A stretch of DNA of 43,787 nucleotides from Staphylococcus petrasii (lineage in GTDB: Bacteria; Bacillota; Bacilli; Staphylococcales; Staphylococcaceae). Of this stretch, positions 29,699 to 39,581 are shown piece after piece. Every line of letters begins with the position of its first letter. The first letter of the stretch is position 1. The stretch spans positions 1 through 43,787 of the forward strand of contig NZ_PPRC01000031.1 of NCBI RefSeq assembly GCF_002902565.1, given 5' to 3'. Below the pieces are notes generated by a model. The model worked only from the letters and a program-made list of their open reading frames with translations. It did no database searches and was not told the DNA's origin. The translations under genes were made by a program, and so were the position numbers.

Positions 29699-32506
29699 CT
29701 AGTTATTTTGAGTGCTACTTTCAATAATTTTATTTTGAACAAGTTTATGAATTTCTCCATCACCTTCAGCTGGTGCTGCACGTTGAATTCTGCCATGATA
29801 GCTTAAGTTATATTCATTTCCTACAAGAGATTTTAAGTATGGATATACAAATAACCATGCACCTTGGTTTTTAGGTTCTTCTTGAACCCAAGAAACAGTT
29901 TCAAGGTTTGGTAATTCATTTAACACTTCTCTAATTTCCTCTTCAGGGAATGGATATAATCTTTCCACAGCCACAAGTAAAATAGATTCGTTAGGATTTT
30001 TAGCTAAATGTTCTTTTAAGTCAATAAACATTTTTCCTGAAGCTAAAATAACTTTAGTCACTTTATCTTTATCAGCCTCATCCACAAGGATTGGTTTAAA
30101 TCCGCCAGATGTGAATTTATCAATTGGTTGAGCTACAGTTTTGTTTCTCAACAAGCTTTTTGGTGACATAATAATTAAAGGTCTCATAGCTTCTGTGCCT
30201 AAACTTTTAGCTTGTGCTCTTAATAAATGGAAGTAGTTACTTGAACTTGATAAGTTAACCACTGTGCTATTATTTTCAGCCGCTAATTGTAAGAATCTTT
30301 CTAGTCGAGCTGAAGAGTGCTCTGCACCTTGGCCTTCAAACGCATGAGGTAAGAATAGTGTTAAACCAGTTCTTTCGCCCCATTTAGCACGTCCAGAAGA
30401 CATGAAGTTATCAAATATCATTTGAGCCATATTAGAGAAGTCACCATATTGAGCTTCCCAGATATTCATGCTTTCTTTGTTCTCAACATTGTATCCATAT
30501 TCAAAGCCAACAACAGCTGCTTCAGATAACGGACTATTATGAACTTCAAATGTAGCTTTTTGATCAGGTACATGATGTAAAGGTGTGTAAACATCTCCAT
30601 TTTCCTCATCATGTAACACAGCATGTCTATGACTAAATGTACCTCTTTCACTGTCTTGACCAGTTAAACGGACTGAGATGCCGTCTTGAACGATTGTTGC
30701 AAATGCAAGTTGTTCTGCTTGTGCCCAATCAACTAAGCCGTCCTCTTTTTCGAATGGTTCTCTACGTTTTTCAAGCACTTTATTTAGCTTTTTCAAAACG
30801 TGGAAACCATCAGGATACGTTAACATTGCATCATTAATTTCTTTCAAATGATCAAATGTGAAATCTTTATCATCACTTTGTAAAGGTTGTTGTAATGATT
30901 CAGGTTTTTCCATATCAGGATTGTCCATTTTATCGGCTTTATCAATTTTGTCTTGAGCTGAACGCATAGATTTTTGAACATTATCCATAATTTCATTCAT
31001 TTGATCTTTATTAATAACGCCTTCATCCACTAATTTGTTACCATAAATAATTTCAACAGAATCATGTTTACGAATATTTTGATATGGAACAGGGTTAGTA
31101 ATTGATGGTTCATCCATTTCGTTATGCCCGTAACGACGATAACCAACTAAGTCAATTACGAAGTCTTTGTGGAATTCTTTTCTGAAATCCATTGCGATAT
31201 CAATTGCTTCAATTGTTGCTTCTACATTATCAGCATTAACATGTAAGATAGGCACATCGTAACCTTTAGCAATATCAGAAGAATAAGTTGTAGAACGGCC
31301 GTCTACTGGTTCAGTAGTAAAACCAATACGGTTATTCGTAATGATATGTAAAGCGCCTCCTGTAGAATAACCATCTAAATTGCTTAAATTCATTGTTTCG
31401 AAATTGATACCTTGACCTGGATAAGCTGCATCCCCGTGAACTATGATAGGCATAGCTTTATGGAAATCAGTCGTAGGACCACCATTATGGTGTGTATCAT
31501 CTTGAGCCGCACGTGTTTTACCAATAACCACTGGTGCTACAATTTCTAAATGGCTTGGGTTATTTGCAAGTGAGATGCGTTGTTCAATACCATAAGAAGA
31601 AGTTGTTTTAACGCCACCTAAGTGATATTTAACGTCTCCAGTCCAGCCAGAAGTCAATTCTAAGCTTCCATCTTCTGGTAAAAATTTCATTGGATCAGTA
31701 TGCATGAATTCTGAAATCATCATTTCGTATGGTTTCTCTAATACATGCGTTAAAACATTTAAACGTCCACGATGCGCCATACCGATTTGAATATTCTGAA
31801 TTTCGACTTCTGCAGCACGTTTTAATGTATGTTGTAACATAGGCACCAATGTGTCTACACCTTCGATTGAGAAGCGTTTTGCGCCAACGAAGTTTTTATG
31901 TAGATACTTTTCAAAGCCTTCAACATGTGCTAACGTTTCAAATAATTTTATCTTTTCATCATTGTTAATATTTGCTTTATAAGGTGTTTCAATTCGACGT
32001 TTCAACCATGTACGTTCTTTATTGTTGTTAATATGGTTATATTCGAATGCAATAGGTCCCTTATAGCGCTTTTCCATACGCTCAATTGCTTCATATGCAT
32101 TGTCATAAATATCACTAAAGTGTTCAGAAACAATGCCGGCAGAAATTTGTTCTAATGTTTCTTTATCTAAATTAAAATCTTCAATGCTTAATTTAGGAAC
32201 ATTAGTTCTTTTTGGAGCATTTACAGGGTAAATATCGGCCTTAAGGTGACCATATTGTCTAATGTTATCGATTAAACGCATGATACGTTTGATAGTGCTA
32301 TCATCCGCTGAAGAACCACTCCCTTTTGTGGTAGGTTTAGCCTCGATATTAGCTTCACCATTTTTTATTGTACTAAAAAGAACTTGTAAATCACCTGGTA
32401 CAGAAGAAGGGTCTTGTAGATAATCATCATATAAATCTAGCATAAGACCTAAATTTGCACCAAAGTTTACAGGAGCTTCCGTAACATCCTTGTTATCCTT
32501 TGCCAT
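29699..32506 (-). CDS. sucA: 2-oxoglutarate dehydrogenase E1
   Basis: The 935-residue thiamine-diphosphate enzyme decarboxylates 2-oxoglutarate in the TCA cycle and passes succinyl to SucB. Segments typical of E1o are [10 protein letters not shown] near 250, [10 protein letters not shown] (thiamine-phosphate side) and the C-terminal transketolase-like half with [18 protein letters not shown]. The N-terminus ([13 protein letters not shown]) is the E2-binding part of the family. The ATG at 32506 follows GGAGGG. A CcpA-type site lies 122 bp upstream, so carbon catabolite repression is likely. Also called odhA. Confidence 0.97.
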   Translation of the reverse strand: MAKDNKDVTEAPVNFGANLGLMLDLYDDYLQDPSSVPGDLQVLFSTIKNGEANIEAKPTTKGSGSSADDSTIKRIMRLIDNIRQYGHLKADIYPVNAPKRTNVPKLSIEDFNLDKETLEQISAGIVSEHFSDIYDNAYEAIERMEKRYKGPIAFEYNHINNNKERTWLKRRIETPYKANINNDEKIKLFETLAHVEGFEKYLHKNFVGAKRFSIEGVDTLVPMLQHTLKRAAEVEIQNIQIGMAHRGRLNVLTHVLEKPYEMMISEFMHTDPMKFLPEDGSLELTSGWTGDVKYHLGGVKTTSSYGIEQRISLANNPSHLEIVAPVVIGKTRAAQDDTHHNGGPTTDFHKAMPIIVHGDAAYPGQGINFETMNLSNLDGYSTGGALHIITNNRIGFTTEPVDGRSTTYSSDIAKGYDVPILHVNADNVEATIEAIDIAMDFRKEFHKDFVIDLVGYRRYGHNEMDEPSITNPVPYQNIRKHDSVEIIYGNKLVDEGVINKDQMNEIMDNVQKSMRSAQDKIDKADKMDNPDMEKPESLQQPLQSDDKDFTFDHLKEINDAMLTYPDGFHVLKKLNKVLEKRREPFEKEDGLVDWAQAEQLAFATIVQDGISVRLTGQDSERGTFSHRHAVLHDEENGDVYTPLHHVPDQKATFEVHNSPLSEAAVVGFEYGYNVENKESMNIWEAQYGDFSNMAQMIFDNFMSSGRAKWGERTGLTLFLPHAFEGQGAEHSSARLERFLQLAAENNSTVVNLSSSSNYFHLLRAQAKSLGTEAMRPLIIMSPKSLLRNKTVAQPIDKFTSGGFKPILVDEADKDKVTKVILASGKMFIDLKEHLAKNPNESILLVAVERLYPFPEEEIREVLNELPNLETVSWVQEEPKNQGAWLFVYPYLKSLVGNEYNLSYHGRIQRAAPAEGDGEIHKLVQNKIIESSTQNN

Positions 32507-32627
32507 AGTATACCCTCCACAAAATAGTTAAACCGCTTACAGAATAATCATAGCATTATTTAATGCTTTGATAAAGCCTATTGACTGAATATTATGTAAA
32601 AGGATGAAGAATAAAAATTAATTTTGT

Positions 32628-32641
32628 TGAAAACGTTTTAA
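32628..32641. promoter_or_regulatory. Probable CcpA binding site (cre) upstream of sucA
   Basis: TGAAAACGTTTTAA, a near-palindrome, differs at one base (A for C at position 13) from the cre form TGWAANCGNTNWCA. It lies in the sucA leader/promoter region. CcpA repression of TCA genes during growth on glucose is established in low-GC Gram-positives; action at this site is inferred. Confidence 0.55.
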
Positions 32642-32760
32642 TGCATAGTAATTTATGTTGATAACAGCCTTTTTTTCAATATTTCTTCTAATTAAGCTTA
32701 AATTTCAAAAGTGTTATATTTCAAAAAATCAAATGTTATAGTGTCTTTTGAAAAGAAGTT

Positions 32761-32806
32761 AAAAAAATGACTAGGATTAAAACAAAACATTGTTCAATCC
32801 TAGTCA
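32761..32806 (-). terminator. Terminator of arlRS
   Basis: An 11-bp perfect stem pairs 32768-32778 (TGACTAGGATT) with 32796-32806. On the leftward strand a U7 run (32761-32767) follows. It lies 15 bp after the arlS stop. Confidence 0.93.
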
Positions 32807-32820
32807 CGCTATATTATTTA

Positions 32821-34182
32821 TTATTTAAAGATAATTTTAAAAGTAGTATATTGGTTTACTTCGCTATCAACCATTATATAACCACCGTATTGTTGCACAA
32901 TTTTTTCTGCTATAGAAAGACCTAAACCGTTGCCTCCCTGACTTCTAGCTCTCGATTTATCCACTCGATAAAAGCGATCAAAGATAAATTCTTGATCCTC
33001 TTTAGGAATACCCATACCATGATCAGTTATTTCGATACTTGTTTGTTTATTTCGAAGTTGTGTCTTAATAATAATGTGCTTCTTCTCTTTATCATATTTC
33101 ATAGCATTATCGATAAAAATTAGAAGCAATTGTTCAAACTGATGGCGATTGATATGTAAGTTTAACGGCTTATTTGCTAAATGAACATCAAACTGGTAGT
33201 CAGGGTGTAATTGTTGTAATGATTTAACTCGCGAACGGATTTCATCATTAATGTTTACATCTTCACTTTCTAACGCTTGTATATTAACTTTATCTTTTGT
33301 TAAAAGTAATAACTCTTCAACAAGCTTGGTGATACGATTCATTTCTTCCAAGGAAATGTTTAATGATTCTTCTAATACTGCGGGGTCTTTTTTTCCCCAA
33401 CGCTTAATTAAATTTAAATGACCCTGAATAATTTGAAGCGGTGTGCGCAATTCGTGAGAAGCATCCTCTACAAATTGCCGTTGTTGATTAAATGACTCTT
33501 CAATTTGAAACATCATATCGTTAAACGTTTCAATTAAATTATCGGTTTCTTCATATTTTGTATTAAGTTCTAACTTATTTTGAAACCCATCACGTCGTAT
33601 TTGATTCATTTTATTAGACATTCTTATTAACGGTTTAGTAATTTGTCTTGAAATGATATAACTAATGAAGCCAGTTATGACCGTTGCAACTACCCCAAAC
33701 ATAATAGCTACTATATACAGAGAACGTACGATGTTGTTATATCCTTCTAATGAATGAACTAGAACGCTAAATCCCTGGAAATTACGACTTTGAATAGGTT
33801 CAGTTATAATGAGAAATTGTCTACCTTTATACTTTGCAACTTTCACACGTTCAATATTTGTTAAATCAAATGGTGGTTTAAAATGCATGCTACTCTCATT
33901 TGAAGTATGCATGAGTTCTTTGCCTTCTTGATTGTATATCATGACTTCTTCAAAATTTTCTAAAGAAGCACTTAAATCTAGTGTTGAAATACGATCCACA
34001 GAGCGTGTTTGAATTAAATTAACAATTTCACTAGAGCTATGCTCAGCTTCATCAATTTCTCCCTCACGTAACGTGTCTTTAAGAAAGAAGATAGTAATCA
34101 AACAAAATAAAAGGATTGTCGTAAACATAATAAGTGTCGTGATTGTCATCCATTTATATTGTAAAGTGCGTTTTTTAATCAT
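32821..34182 (-). CDS. arlS: Sensor histidine kinase ArlS
   Basis: The 453-residue membrane kinase has two membrane segments (about 12-34 and 155-178) around an extracellular sensor of about 120 residues, then a HAMP domain. The dimerisation/phosphoacceptor domain carries His243 in SHELRTPLQ. The ATPase domain shows the N box (IDNAMKY), [10 protein letters not shown] and [10 protein letters not shown]. ArlRS controls adhesion, autolysis, virulence and, in S. aureus, responses to Mn limitation and metabolism. The start overlaps the arlR stop by 3 nt (ATGA). It is the second gene of the operon. Confidence 0.96.
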   Translation of the reverse strand: MIKKRTLQYKWMTITTLIMFTTILLFCLITIFFLKDTLREGEIDEAEHSSSEIVNLIQTRSVDRISTLDLSASLENFEEVMIYNQEGKELMHTSNESSMHFKPPFDLTNIERVKVAKYKGRQFLIITEPIQSRNFQGFSVLVHSLEGYNNIVRSLYIVAIMFGVVATVITGFISYIISRQITKPLIRMSNKMNQIRRDGFQNKLELNTKYEETDNLIETFNDMMFQIEESFNQQRQFVEDASHELRTPLQIIQGHLNLIKRWGKKDPAVLEESLNISLEEMNRITKLVEELLLLTKDKVNIQALESEDVNINDEIRSRVKSLQQLHPDYQFDVHLANKPLNLHINRHQFEQLLLIFIDNAMKYDKEKKHIIIKTQLRNKQTSIEITDHGMGIPKEDQEFIFDRFYRVDKSRARSQGGNGLGLSIAEKIVQQYGGYIMVDSEVNQYTTFKIIFK

Positions 34183-34838
34183 CTAATCACGTATCCTACA
34201 CCACGAACGGTTTCAATGGTCTTTTCTTTGCCAAATGGTTTTAATTTATTTCTTAAATAGCGAATATAAACATCTACGACATTCGTTTCTACTTCACTAT
34301 CATAACCCCATACATGATTTAATATTTGTTCTCTTTGTAGTACATGATTACGGTTTGTCGCTAACACGTATAATAAATCATATTCTGTTTTTGTTAAATC
34401 AAGTTGTTCACCGTTAACGGTTACTTTGAAAGCATCGATATCAATTTTAATACCATTTATATCAATAATATCTTTTTGTGGTTGGCGACGTAATACAGCA
34501 CGAATTCTAGCGAATAATTCCTCTATTTCAAATGGTTTTACAATATAATCGTCAGCACCATAGTCTAAACCTGTAACCTTATCATATGTATCACTCTTAG
34601 CTGTGATAATAATGATTGGTGTTGTCTGTTCTTGATGCACACGACGACATATTTCAAGTCCATTAATATTCGGAAGCATTAAATCTAAAATAATTAAATC
34701 ATAACTATTGCTTAGTGCTTTATCTAGACCTGCTTGCCCTTCATATTCGATATCAACATTATAATTATCATGTGTTAATTCTAATTCAAGGAAACGAGCT
34801 AAATTTTGTTCGTCCTCTACTATTAATATATCAGTCAA
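34179..34838 (-). CDS. arlR: Response regulator ArlR (OmpR family)
   Basis: This response regulator has a receiver domain with the phosphoacceptor Asp in [13 protein letters not shown] (Asp52 from the chosen start). A C-terminal winged helix (about 125-219) includes [12 protein letters not shown] and [13 protein letters not shown]. The longest frame begins with GTG at 34847, which directly abuts the GAGG site. I choose TTG at 34838, with 6-nt spacing from that site, giving 219 residues ([11 protein letters not shown]), the length of S. aureus ArlR. The protein controls its own operon and virulence and autolysis genes. The arlS start overlaps its stop. Confidence 0.94.
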   Translation of the reverse strand: MTDILIVEDEQNLARFLELELTHDNYNVDIEYEGQAGLDKALSNSYDLIILDLMLPNINGLEICRRVHQEQTTPIIIITAKSDTYDKVTGLDYGADDYIVKPFEIEELFARIRAVLRRQPQKDIIDINGIKIDIDAFKVTVNGEQLDLTKTEYDLLYVLATNRNHVLQREQILNHVWGYDSEVETNVVDVYIRYLRNKLKPFGKEKTIETVRGVGYVIR

Positions 34839-35062
34839 TGGTTGCACCTCTTTTTTTGAAAAAATAAGTTAACAAACATGTTAATTAATTTAAAATTAAT
34901 TTTACTAATTATGGCCAATTAGCCTTTTATAATATAAACAATATTTTATCACAGTATTTCTCTAAATAAGTATACAAGTATGTTACAGCATAATAAGATG
35001 TGATAACTTTTTGACGTAAAAATAAACGATAGAAAATAAATTTAAAATTTTCACATTTCTAA

Positions 35063-35111
35063 TTGACAATGATTATCAGTCATGTATGATAATAGTTGAA
35101 AATGATTATCA
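35063..35111 (+). promoter_or_regulatory. Fur-controlled promoter of the IsrR-type sRNA
   Basis: TTGACA (35063-35068) and TATGAT (35085-35090) are 16 bp apart. Two Fur boxes of the 7-1-7 form (TGATAAT-N-ATTATCA) overlap the promoter. Positions 35064-35078 (TGACAATGATTATCA) and 35097-35111 (TGAAAATGATTATCA) each differ from it by one base. The first covers the -35, the second the start point, so iron-loaded Fur should block transcription. Confidence 0.88.
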
Positions 35112-35290
35112 ATACCGACTAAGACAATTCCCCCCCACATATATTTCGTTCTTACAGGATTGATCATTTTCGAGTTATTCCCCTTTTATATGCCCGTAAA
35201 AGACTAACGTTGAAGTTTTAAAAATTAGCTTTAAACGTTTTAATTAAAGCAGTGAATCTAATGCCGAGGTTCACTGCTTTCTTATTTTTA
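35097..35290 (+). ncRNA. isrR: Iron-sparing small regulatory RNA IsrR
   Basis: A Fur-controlled promoter and a strong terminator enclose about 194 nt with no open frame of note, between arlR and pgpB. C-rich runs that would pair with Shine-Dalgarno sequences are seen at 35130-35136 (C7), 35180-35183 (CCCC) and 35193-35195 (GCCC). This matches what I recall of S. aureus IsrR, reported between arlR and pgpB with C-rich regions. That RNA lowers translation of iron-using proteins when iron is scarce. The identity is inferred from promoter, place and architecture. The 5' end is estimated from the -10; the exact length is uncertain. Confidence 0.82.
35246..35290 (+). terminator. Terminator of the IsrR-type sRNA
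   Basis: An 11-bp perfect stem pairs 35246-35256 (AAAGCAGTGAA) with 35270-35280, followed by CTTATTTTTATTT. It forms the 3' end of the sRNA. Confidence 0.9.
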
Positions 35291-35310
35291 TTTCTCACTT
35301 ACCTCATTTT

Positions 35311-35363
35311 CCTAAAAAATAAAAGAGAAACAGGCTTCAAAAAATGAATACACTGCTTCTCTT
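35311..35363 (-). terminator. Terminator of the ctpA-murG-pgpB unit
   Basis: On the leftward strand AAGAGAAGCAG (35353-35363) pairs with CTGTTTCTCTT (35323-35333) with one mismatch. A U-rich run (TTATTTTTTAGG) follows. It lies 13 bp after the pgpB stop. Confidence 0.82.
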
Positions 35364-35375
35364 AAGACAAAGATA

Positions 35376-35999
35376 TTAATTTGTAGATGGATATAGTTGT
35401 TTCTTCAATATTAGAGTTGATAAAACAATACAGAAGGCGCCGCCAATAATTCCGGCAATAACATCTGTTGGATAATGAACGCCTAAATACACTCTTGAAA
35501 TTGAAATTAATAGAATGAATAAAGCACATAGTCCGATGATAATGCCTTTGTTAGATCCAGACATACTTCGATTAGCAATAAACATTGCACTTCCGAAAAA
35601 TGATGTTGAGCCCATGGCATGTCCACTAGGGAAGCTGAAACCACTAATATCAATTAAACGTAGTAACGTTGGGCGTTCACGGTCAAAGATATTTTTTAAC
35701 ACAGGATTTAGAATTCCTGAAAGTGCCATAACGATTGCGAAAAATAATGCTTCAATTTTACAGCGTTTAAGCATTAAATATGCTACAAACATTAATGATA
35801 AACAAACCATGGCCCAAACTTCGCCTATTTTAGTTGCGCCTAAAAGAATTGAAGTTGTTATAAAGCTTTCTGATGAATAAATAAATTCATATACTTCTGT
35901 ATCAATCCACTTACCTAATCTTGATTCATGGAAAAAAGCGATAATTCCAAAGATTAGAGTGAAAACTATGAGTAATGTAATGCGCTTTGCACGATTCAT
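35376..35999 (-). CDS. pgpB: PAP2-family membrane phosphatase (PgpB-like)
   Basis: This 207-residue membrane protein has five or six helices. The three PAP2 motifs are present: KNIFDRERPT, FPSGHAMGS and SRVYLGVHYPTD, with the catalytic histidines in the last two. Such enzymes remove phosphate from undecaprenyl diphosphate or phosphatidylglycerol phosphate, and the substrate here is not fixed. The start is the ATG at 35999, after AGGAGG; a TTG at 36002 would add one residue. It is the last gene of a leftward set with murG, which fits recycling of the lipid carrier used in wall synthesis. Confidence 0.9.
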   Translation of the reverse strand: MNRAKRITLLIVFTLIFGIIAFFHESRLGKWIDTEVYEFIYSSESFITTSILLGATKIGEVWAMVCLSLMFVAYLMLKRCKIEALFFAIVMALSGILNPVLKNIFDRERPTLLRLIDISGFSFPSGHAMGSTSFFGSAMFIANRSMSGSNKGIIIGLCALFILLISISRVYLGVHYPTDVIAGIIGGAFCIVLSTLILKKQLYPSTN

Positions 36000-36017
36000 C
36001 AAGTACGCCTCCTGTAT

Positions 36018-37085
36018 TTATAAAGCGTCGTTCAAGATTTTATTAAATAAATCTTCTTTAGTATAGCTTTCTTTATATGTTTCCATTTGTTTGATGATAC
36101 TATCACGTTGATTTTCAATATCTTTTAATTGTTCTAAAAGTTTAACTTGAGTAAGTTGATCTTCAGGAATCGTTCTGCCATAACCTTTAGATTCAAAGTT
36201 TTTAGCATTATCTATTTGGTCTCCACGAGATTGATCTAATCCTAAAGGAATTAAAAGCATTGGAATACGTAACGTTAGAAATTCATAAATAGCATTTGAA
36301 CCAGCTCGGCTTACTACAGTATCTGTAATGGCTAGTAAGTCCGTAAGTTCTTCTTTCACGAATTCATATTGTACATATCCACTTTTATTGATAGAGTGAT
36401 CAATTAACCCATGACCTGTAAGATGAATGATTTGGTAATCTTGAAGCAATGCTTCTAAATTTTCACGAATCGCTTCGTTTAACTTTTTACTACCTAAACT
36501 TCCACCCATAACAAGTAAGACTTTTTTAGAATTATCAAAGCCTGTAAGTTGATAACCGCGTTGTTTGTTACCTTCTTTTAAGTCTGCACGGATCGTTGCA
36601 CCTACAAAATCTACTTTATCTTTAGGAAGATAGTTTAATGTATCTTCAAATGTTGTGTAGATTTTTTTAGCGAATTTTAAAGAAATTTTATTTGCTAAGC
36701 CAGGTGTTAAGTCTGATTCATGAATAATAGTTGGAATTTTTAATGAACGTGCGGCTATTACCACCGGCACTGAAACAAATCCACCTTTTGAAAATAGTAA
36801 ATCTGGCTTTTCTTTTTTTAATACTTTACGGGCATCAAGAACACCCTTTAACACTTTGAATACATCTTTAGCATTTTCAAAAGATAAATATCTGCGTAAT
36901 TTACCACTAGATATTGGATAATATTTAATTTCAGATAACTGAGATTCAATCATTTCTCGTTCAATACCGTTTTTAGAACCAATGTAAAATGCCGTGTGAC
37001 CTTTTTCAATAGCAGTCGGAATGAGACTTAGATTTACGGACACATGTCCGACTGTGCCGCCACCAGTAAATGCTATTTTAGTCAT
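36018..37085 (-). CDS. murG: UDP-GlcNAc:lipid I N-acetylglucosaminyltransferase MurG
   Basis: MurG converts lipid I to lipid II on the inner face of the membrane. The 355-residue two-domain GT-B enzyme shows the N-terminal loop FTGGGTVGH (the usual GGGTGGH has Gly in place of Val, a staphylococcal trait). Other segments are KGGFVSVP, HESDLTPG, VMGGSLGS and ISRAG-like VVSRAGSNAIYE. The ATG at 37085 is preceded by AGAGG. The gene is 18 nt from the acetyltransferase gene upstream and 18 nt from pgpB downstream, so it is probably cotranscribed with ctpA. Confidence 0.96.
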   Translation of the reverse strand: MTKIAFTGGGTVGHVSVNLSLIPTAIEKGHTAFYIGSKNGIEREMIESQLSEIKYYPISSGKLRRYLSFENAKDVFKVLKGVLDARKVLKKEKPDLLFSKGGFVSVPVVIAARSLKIPTIIHESDLTPGLANKISLKFAKKIYTTFEDTLNYLPKDKVDFVGATIRADLKEGNKQRGYQLTGFDNSKKVLLVMGGSLGSKKLNEAIRENLEALLQDYQIIHLTGHGLIDHSINKSGYVQYEFVKEELTDLLAITDTVVSRAGSNAIYEFLTLRIPMLLIPLGLDQSRGDQIDNAKNFESKGYGRTIPEDQLTQVKLLEQLKDIENQRDSIIKQMETYKESYTKEDLFNKILNDAL

Positions 37086-37103
37086 AGTTATTAACCTCTA
37101 TTC

Positions 37104-37616
37104 TTATATGTTTTTATAGTATGCATAGAATGGTGCGCCTCTATCATATGGATGATAGTCTATTTCTACCTCGCCAACTTTTTCGAAGCCAAATTTATCA
37201 AATAAGCCTTGCGCAGGTTTATTAAGCGCAAATGTATCAGTTAATAAAACATGAACGTCGTGGTCTTCAGCAAGTTGAACGGCGAAGTCAAATAATTGCG
37301 TAGCTGCACCTTTATAATCTTTTGACCCAGCTAATCTGTGGATGACATAAGCACCCTCTCTATCAACTGGCCATTCTAAATCATCATACCATTCTGATTG
37401 TTGTTGGTCGACCACTATAAAACCATAAATTGTATTCTCTTCTTCTAATACATATAGCGTTTCTGTATCAATATCTTCTTCAAAATGTTCGGCAACAGGA
37501 TATTTATCATCCCATTGATTATTATCTTGTTCTTGCATAGATTGTTTTGCTTCTTCAACTAACGCTTCAATTTGGTTTATATCTTCTTTTTTACCTAATC
37601 TAATTGTCACTTTCAA
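37104..37616 (-). CDS. GNAT-family N-acetyltransferase
   Basis: The 170-residue single-domain protein has the GNAT acetyl-CoA pyrophosphate loop region at about 95-110 (HRLAGSKDYKGAATQLFDFA), a degenerate RxxGxG/A. The C-terminal strand NKPAQGLFDKFGFEKVG is typical. The substrate is unknown. It lies 9 nt downstream of ctpA and 18 nt upstream of murG, so it is expressed together with wall genes. The ATG at 37616 is preceded by AAAGAGGTG. Confidence 0.88.
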   Translation of the reverse strand: MKVTIRLGKKEDINQIEALVEEAKQSMQEQDNNQWDDKYPVAEHFEEDIDTETLYVLEEENTIYGFIVVDQQQSEWYDDLEWPVDREGAYVIHRLAGSKDYKGAATQLFDFAVQLAEDHDVHVLLTDTFALNKPAQGLFDKFGFEKVGEVEIDYHPYDRGAPFYAYYKNI

Positions 37617-37625
37617 AACACCTCT

Positions 37626-39098
37626 TTATTTTAGTTTGTCTAATAACTTATCTAATACAGTATCTTCTTTATTAGATTTTTCCACTAATAACTGCGTGAA
37701 TTTATCGTTTGTTTTAGCATCAAATTTACCAGTAGTAGGTAAATGGTTATCAGATTGAAATGCTTTCAGTTCAGTAGATAAATTTGAATCAAATTGATTT
37801 GATTCATCATTTACTTTATAGCCTAAAGCATTTAAACCAATCTTAATTGATTTAACATTTTTATTATTATCTCCTACTGAATATGTTTTATCAGTTGGAA
37901 TCACACTAATAGATTGATACTTAGGAGATGCTATTTTAACATCTGGTTCGATACCTTTGCCATGAATATAGTGGCCATCTGGTGTTAACCATTTCATTTG
38001 AGTATATTTTAATAATGAACCATCACTAAATTCACGAGTTGTTTGTACTATACCTTTACCAAACGTTTTTGAACCATAAACTTTTGCTTTATGATGATCT
38101 TTCAAAGCTCCTGTAAATACTTCTGAAGCACTTGCTGAGCCTTCGTTTACTAGAATACTCACTTTCATATCTTTTGCTTCTTTTAAAGCGTCATTTGACG
38201 TCGTGATTGATTCTTTATCGCTACCTTTCTCAAGTTGAACAACAGTTTGTCCTTTATCGATAAAGATATTCGCCATTTTAACGGCTTCATCTAATAAGCC
38301 ACCAGGATTATTACGTAAGTCAAGTACAATACTGCGAACACCTTCTTTATGTGCTTTAATTACTGCAGCTTTTAGTTCGCCAGCTGTATTTTCTTGGAAT
38401 TTATTAATGGTCATAATACCGATACCATCTTTTTTCTTATATTCCACACTTTTAACATGGATTTTTTCACGTTTAATATTAATATCTTTTTCTTGAGACC
38501 CACGTTTAATAGTAAGTTTTACTGACGTACCTTCTTTTCCGCGTACCATTTTTACGACTTCATCTAAAGGTTTACCTTCAACAGAATGTCCATTTATTTT
38601 AGTTACAACATCTTTTGGTTGTATTCCGGCTTTTTCAGCGGGAGAGTCTTTAATAGGACTTGTTATCATAATTTCTTTATCTTTCTTCTGCATTTCAGCA
38701 CCGATACCTACGAAGTCACCTGACACATCTTCATTAAAACTTTTAGTTTCTTCTTTAGTCATGTATTCAGAATATGGATCTTTCAATTCTTTAACCATGC
38801 CGTCGATAGCAGCTTCTGTTAATTTATTAGATTGTTGTTTTTTATAGTAGTCATTATTTAAAGTTTTATAAGCAAATTCAATCTTTTTCATTTCTTTACG
38901 TTCATCTTTAGTCAAACCACTCAATTTGTGATTAATCCCAATAGTCGCAGCTACAGTTAGTGCTGCAGTAAGAATAATAGCAAGCAGTAAGATAAGAATA
39001 AATTGCCAAATCTTTAAGTGTACTTTTTTAGGAGATGACACTTCATTTTTATGATCAGAAGACAATTGCTCATCATGCTTATCTGTATTATTATTCAT
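37626..39098 (-). CDS. ctpA: S41 C-terminal processing peptidase CtpA
   Basis: The 490-residue membrane-anchored serine protease has one N-terminal membrane segment (about 31-54) and a PDZ domain (about 128-205). The S41 catalytic domain has Ser323 in GSASASE and Lys348 in FGKG, 25 residues apart as in CtpA/CtpB proteases. A peptidoglycan-binding domain of the PG_binding_1 type ends the protein (about 410-472). S. aureus CtpA is reported to act at the cell envelope and to be needed for stress survival. It is the first gene of the unit with the acetyltransferase, murG and pgpB. Confidence 0.95.
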   Translation of the reverse strand: MNNNTDKHDEQLSSDHKNEVSSPKKVHLKIWQFILILLLAIILTAALTVAATIGINHKLSGLTKDERKEMKKIEFAYKTLNNDYYKKQQSNKLTEAAIDGMVKELKDPYSEYMTKEETKSFNEDVSGDFVGIGAEMQKKDKEIMITSPIKDSPAEKAGIQPKDVVTKINGHSVEGKPLDEVVKMVRGKEGTSVKLTIKRGSQEKDINIKREKIHVKSVEYKKKDGIGIMTINKFQENTAGELKAAVIKAHKEGVRSIVLDLRNNPGGLLDEAVKMANIFIDKGQTVVQLEKGSDKESITTSNDALKEAKDMKVSILVNEGSASASEVFTGALKDHHKAKVYGSKTFGKGIVQTTREFSDGSLLKYTQMKWLTPDGHYIHGKGIEPDVKIASPKYQSISVIPTDKTYSVGDNNKNVKSIKIGLNALGYKVNDESNQFDSNLSTELKAFQSDNHLPTTGKFDAKTNDKFTQLLVEKSNKEDTVLDKLLDKLK

Positions 39099-39225
39099 TC
39101 AAACACTTCCTCTATTACTTCTTATGTATTTACTCTTTATTTTGAAAAGATATTACTAGTATGTCTTTATTTATAATTAAACGCAAATTAGAAGGCTGTT
39201 TAAAGTCCTTAAAAGTTGAAAATAA

Positions 39226-39275
39226 TAAAGCGGGAGAGAAATCAATCTTTAGTTAAAAAGTGTTTCTCGTCCCGC
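39226..39275 (-). terminator. Hairpin with GGGCGGGACGAG element downstream of yozE
   Basis: GCGGGAGAGAAA (39230-39241) pairs with TTTCTCGTCCCGC (39263-39275) with a single bulged base. The leftward-strand form GGGCGGGACGAGAAA is, as I recall, a common intergenic repeat in staphylococci. It probably ends the msrA-msrB-crr-yozE transcript. The rest of 39099-39359 shows no further feature. Confidence 0.7.
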
Positions 39276-39359
39276 CCTAGCAAGAATATTTTATTAAAAC
39301 AGTTTGATTGATGAATTTTATATTTATAAGCTATTGCGTGAAGCACTTGCTCGTATTTT

Positions 39360-39581
39360 TTAAAATTTCAACCATTCTGTATACTCTTCATATAAATCAT
39401 CAAATACTGACATTGGCACTGTAATATCACTCTGCATCTCAATATAGTCAGATAGTGTATTAAAGTCACTTTCATGTTTAGGAAAAGCTAAATCATTAAA
39501 AATTTCTTCAGCTAATTCGCCTTTACTATCTTTTCGTCCTCTGACAGTAAGTGCAAATTGGTAAAAAGAATGATTTTTCAT
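39360..39581 (-). CDS. YozE-family small protein (UPF0346)
   Basis: This 73-residue soluble, acidic protein has the family pattern [15 protein letters not shown] near the start, followed by [17 protein letters not shown] and YTEWLKF at the end. YozE proteins form a small helical bundle of unknown function. It overlaps the crr stop by one base (TAATG), suggesting coupled translation. It is the last gene of its operon. Confidence 0.87.
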   Translation of the reverse strand: MKNHSFYQFALTVRGRKDSKGELAEEIFNDLAFPKHESDFNTLSDYIEMQSDITVPMSVFDDLYEEYTEWLKF

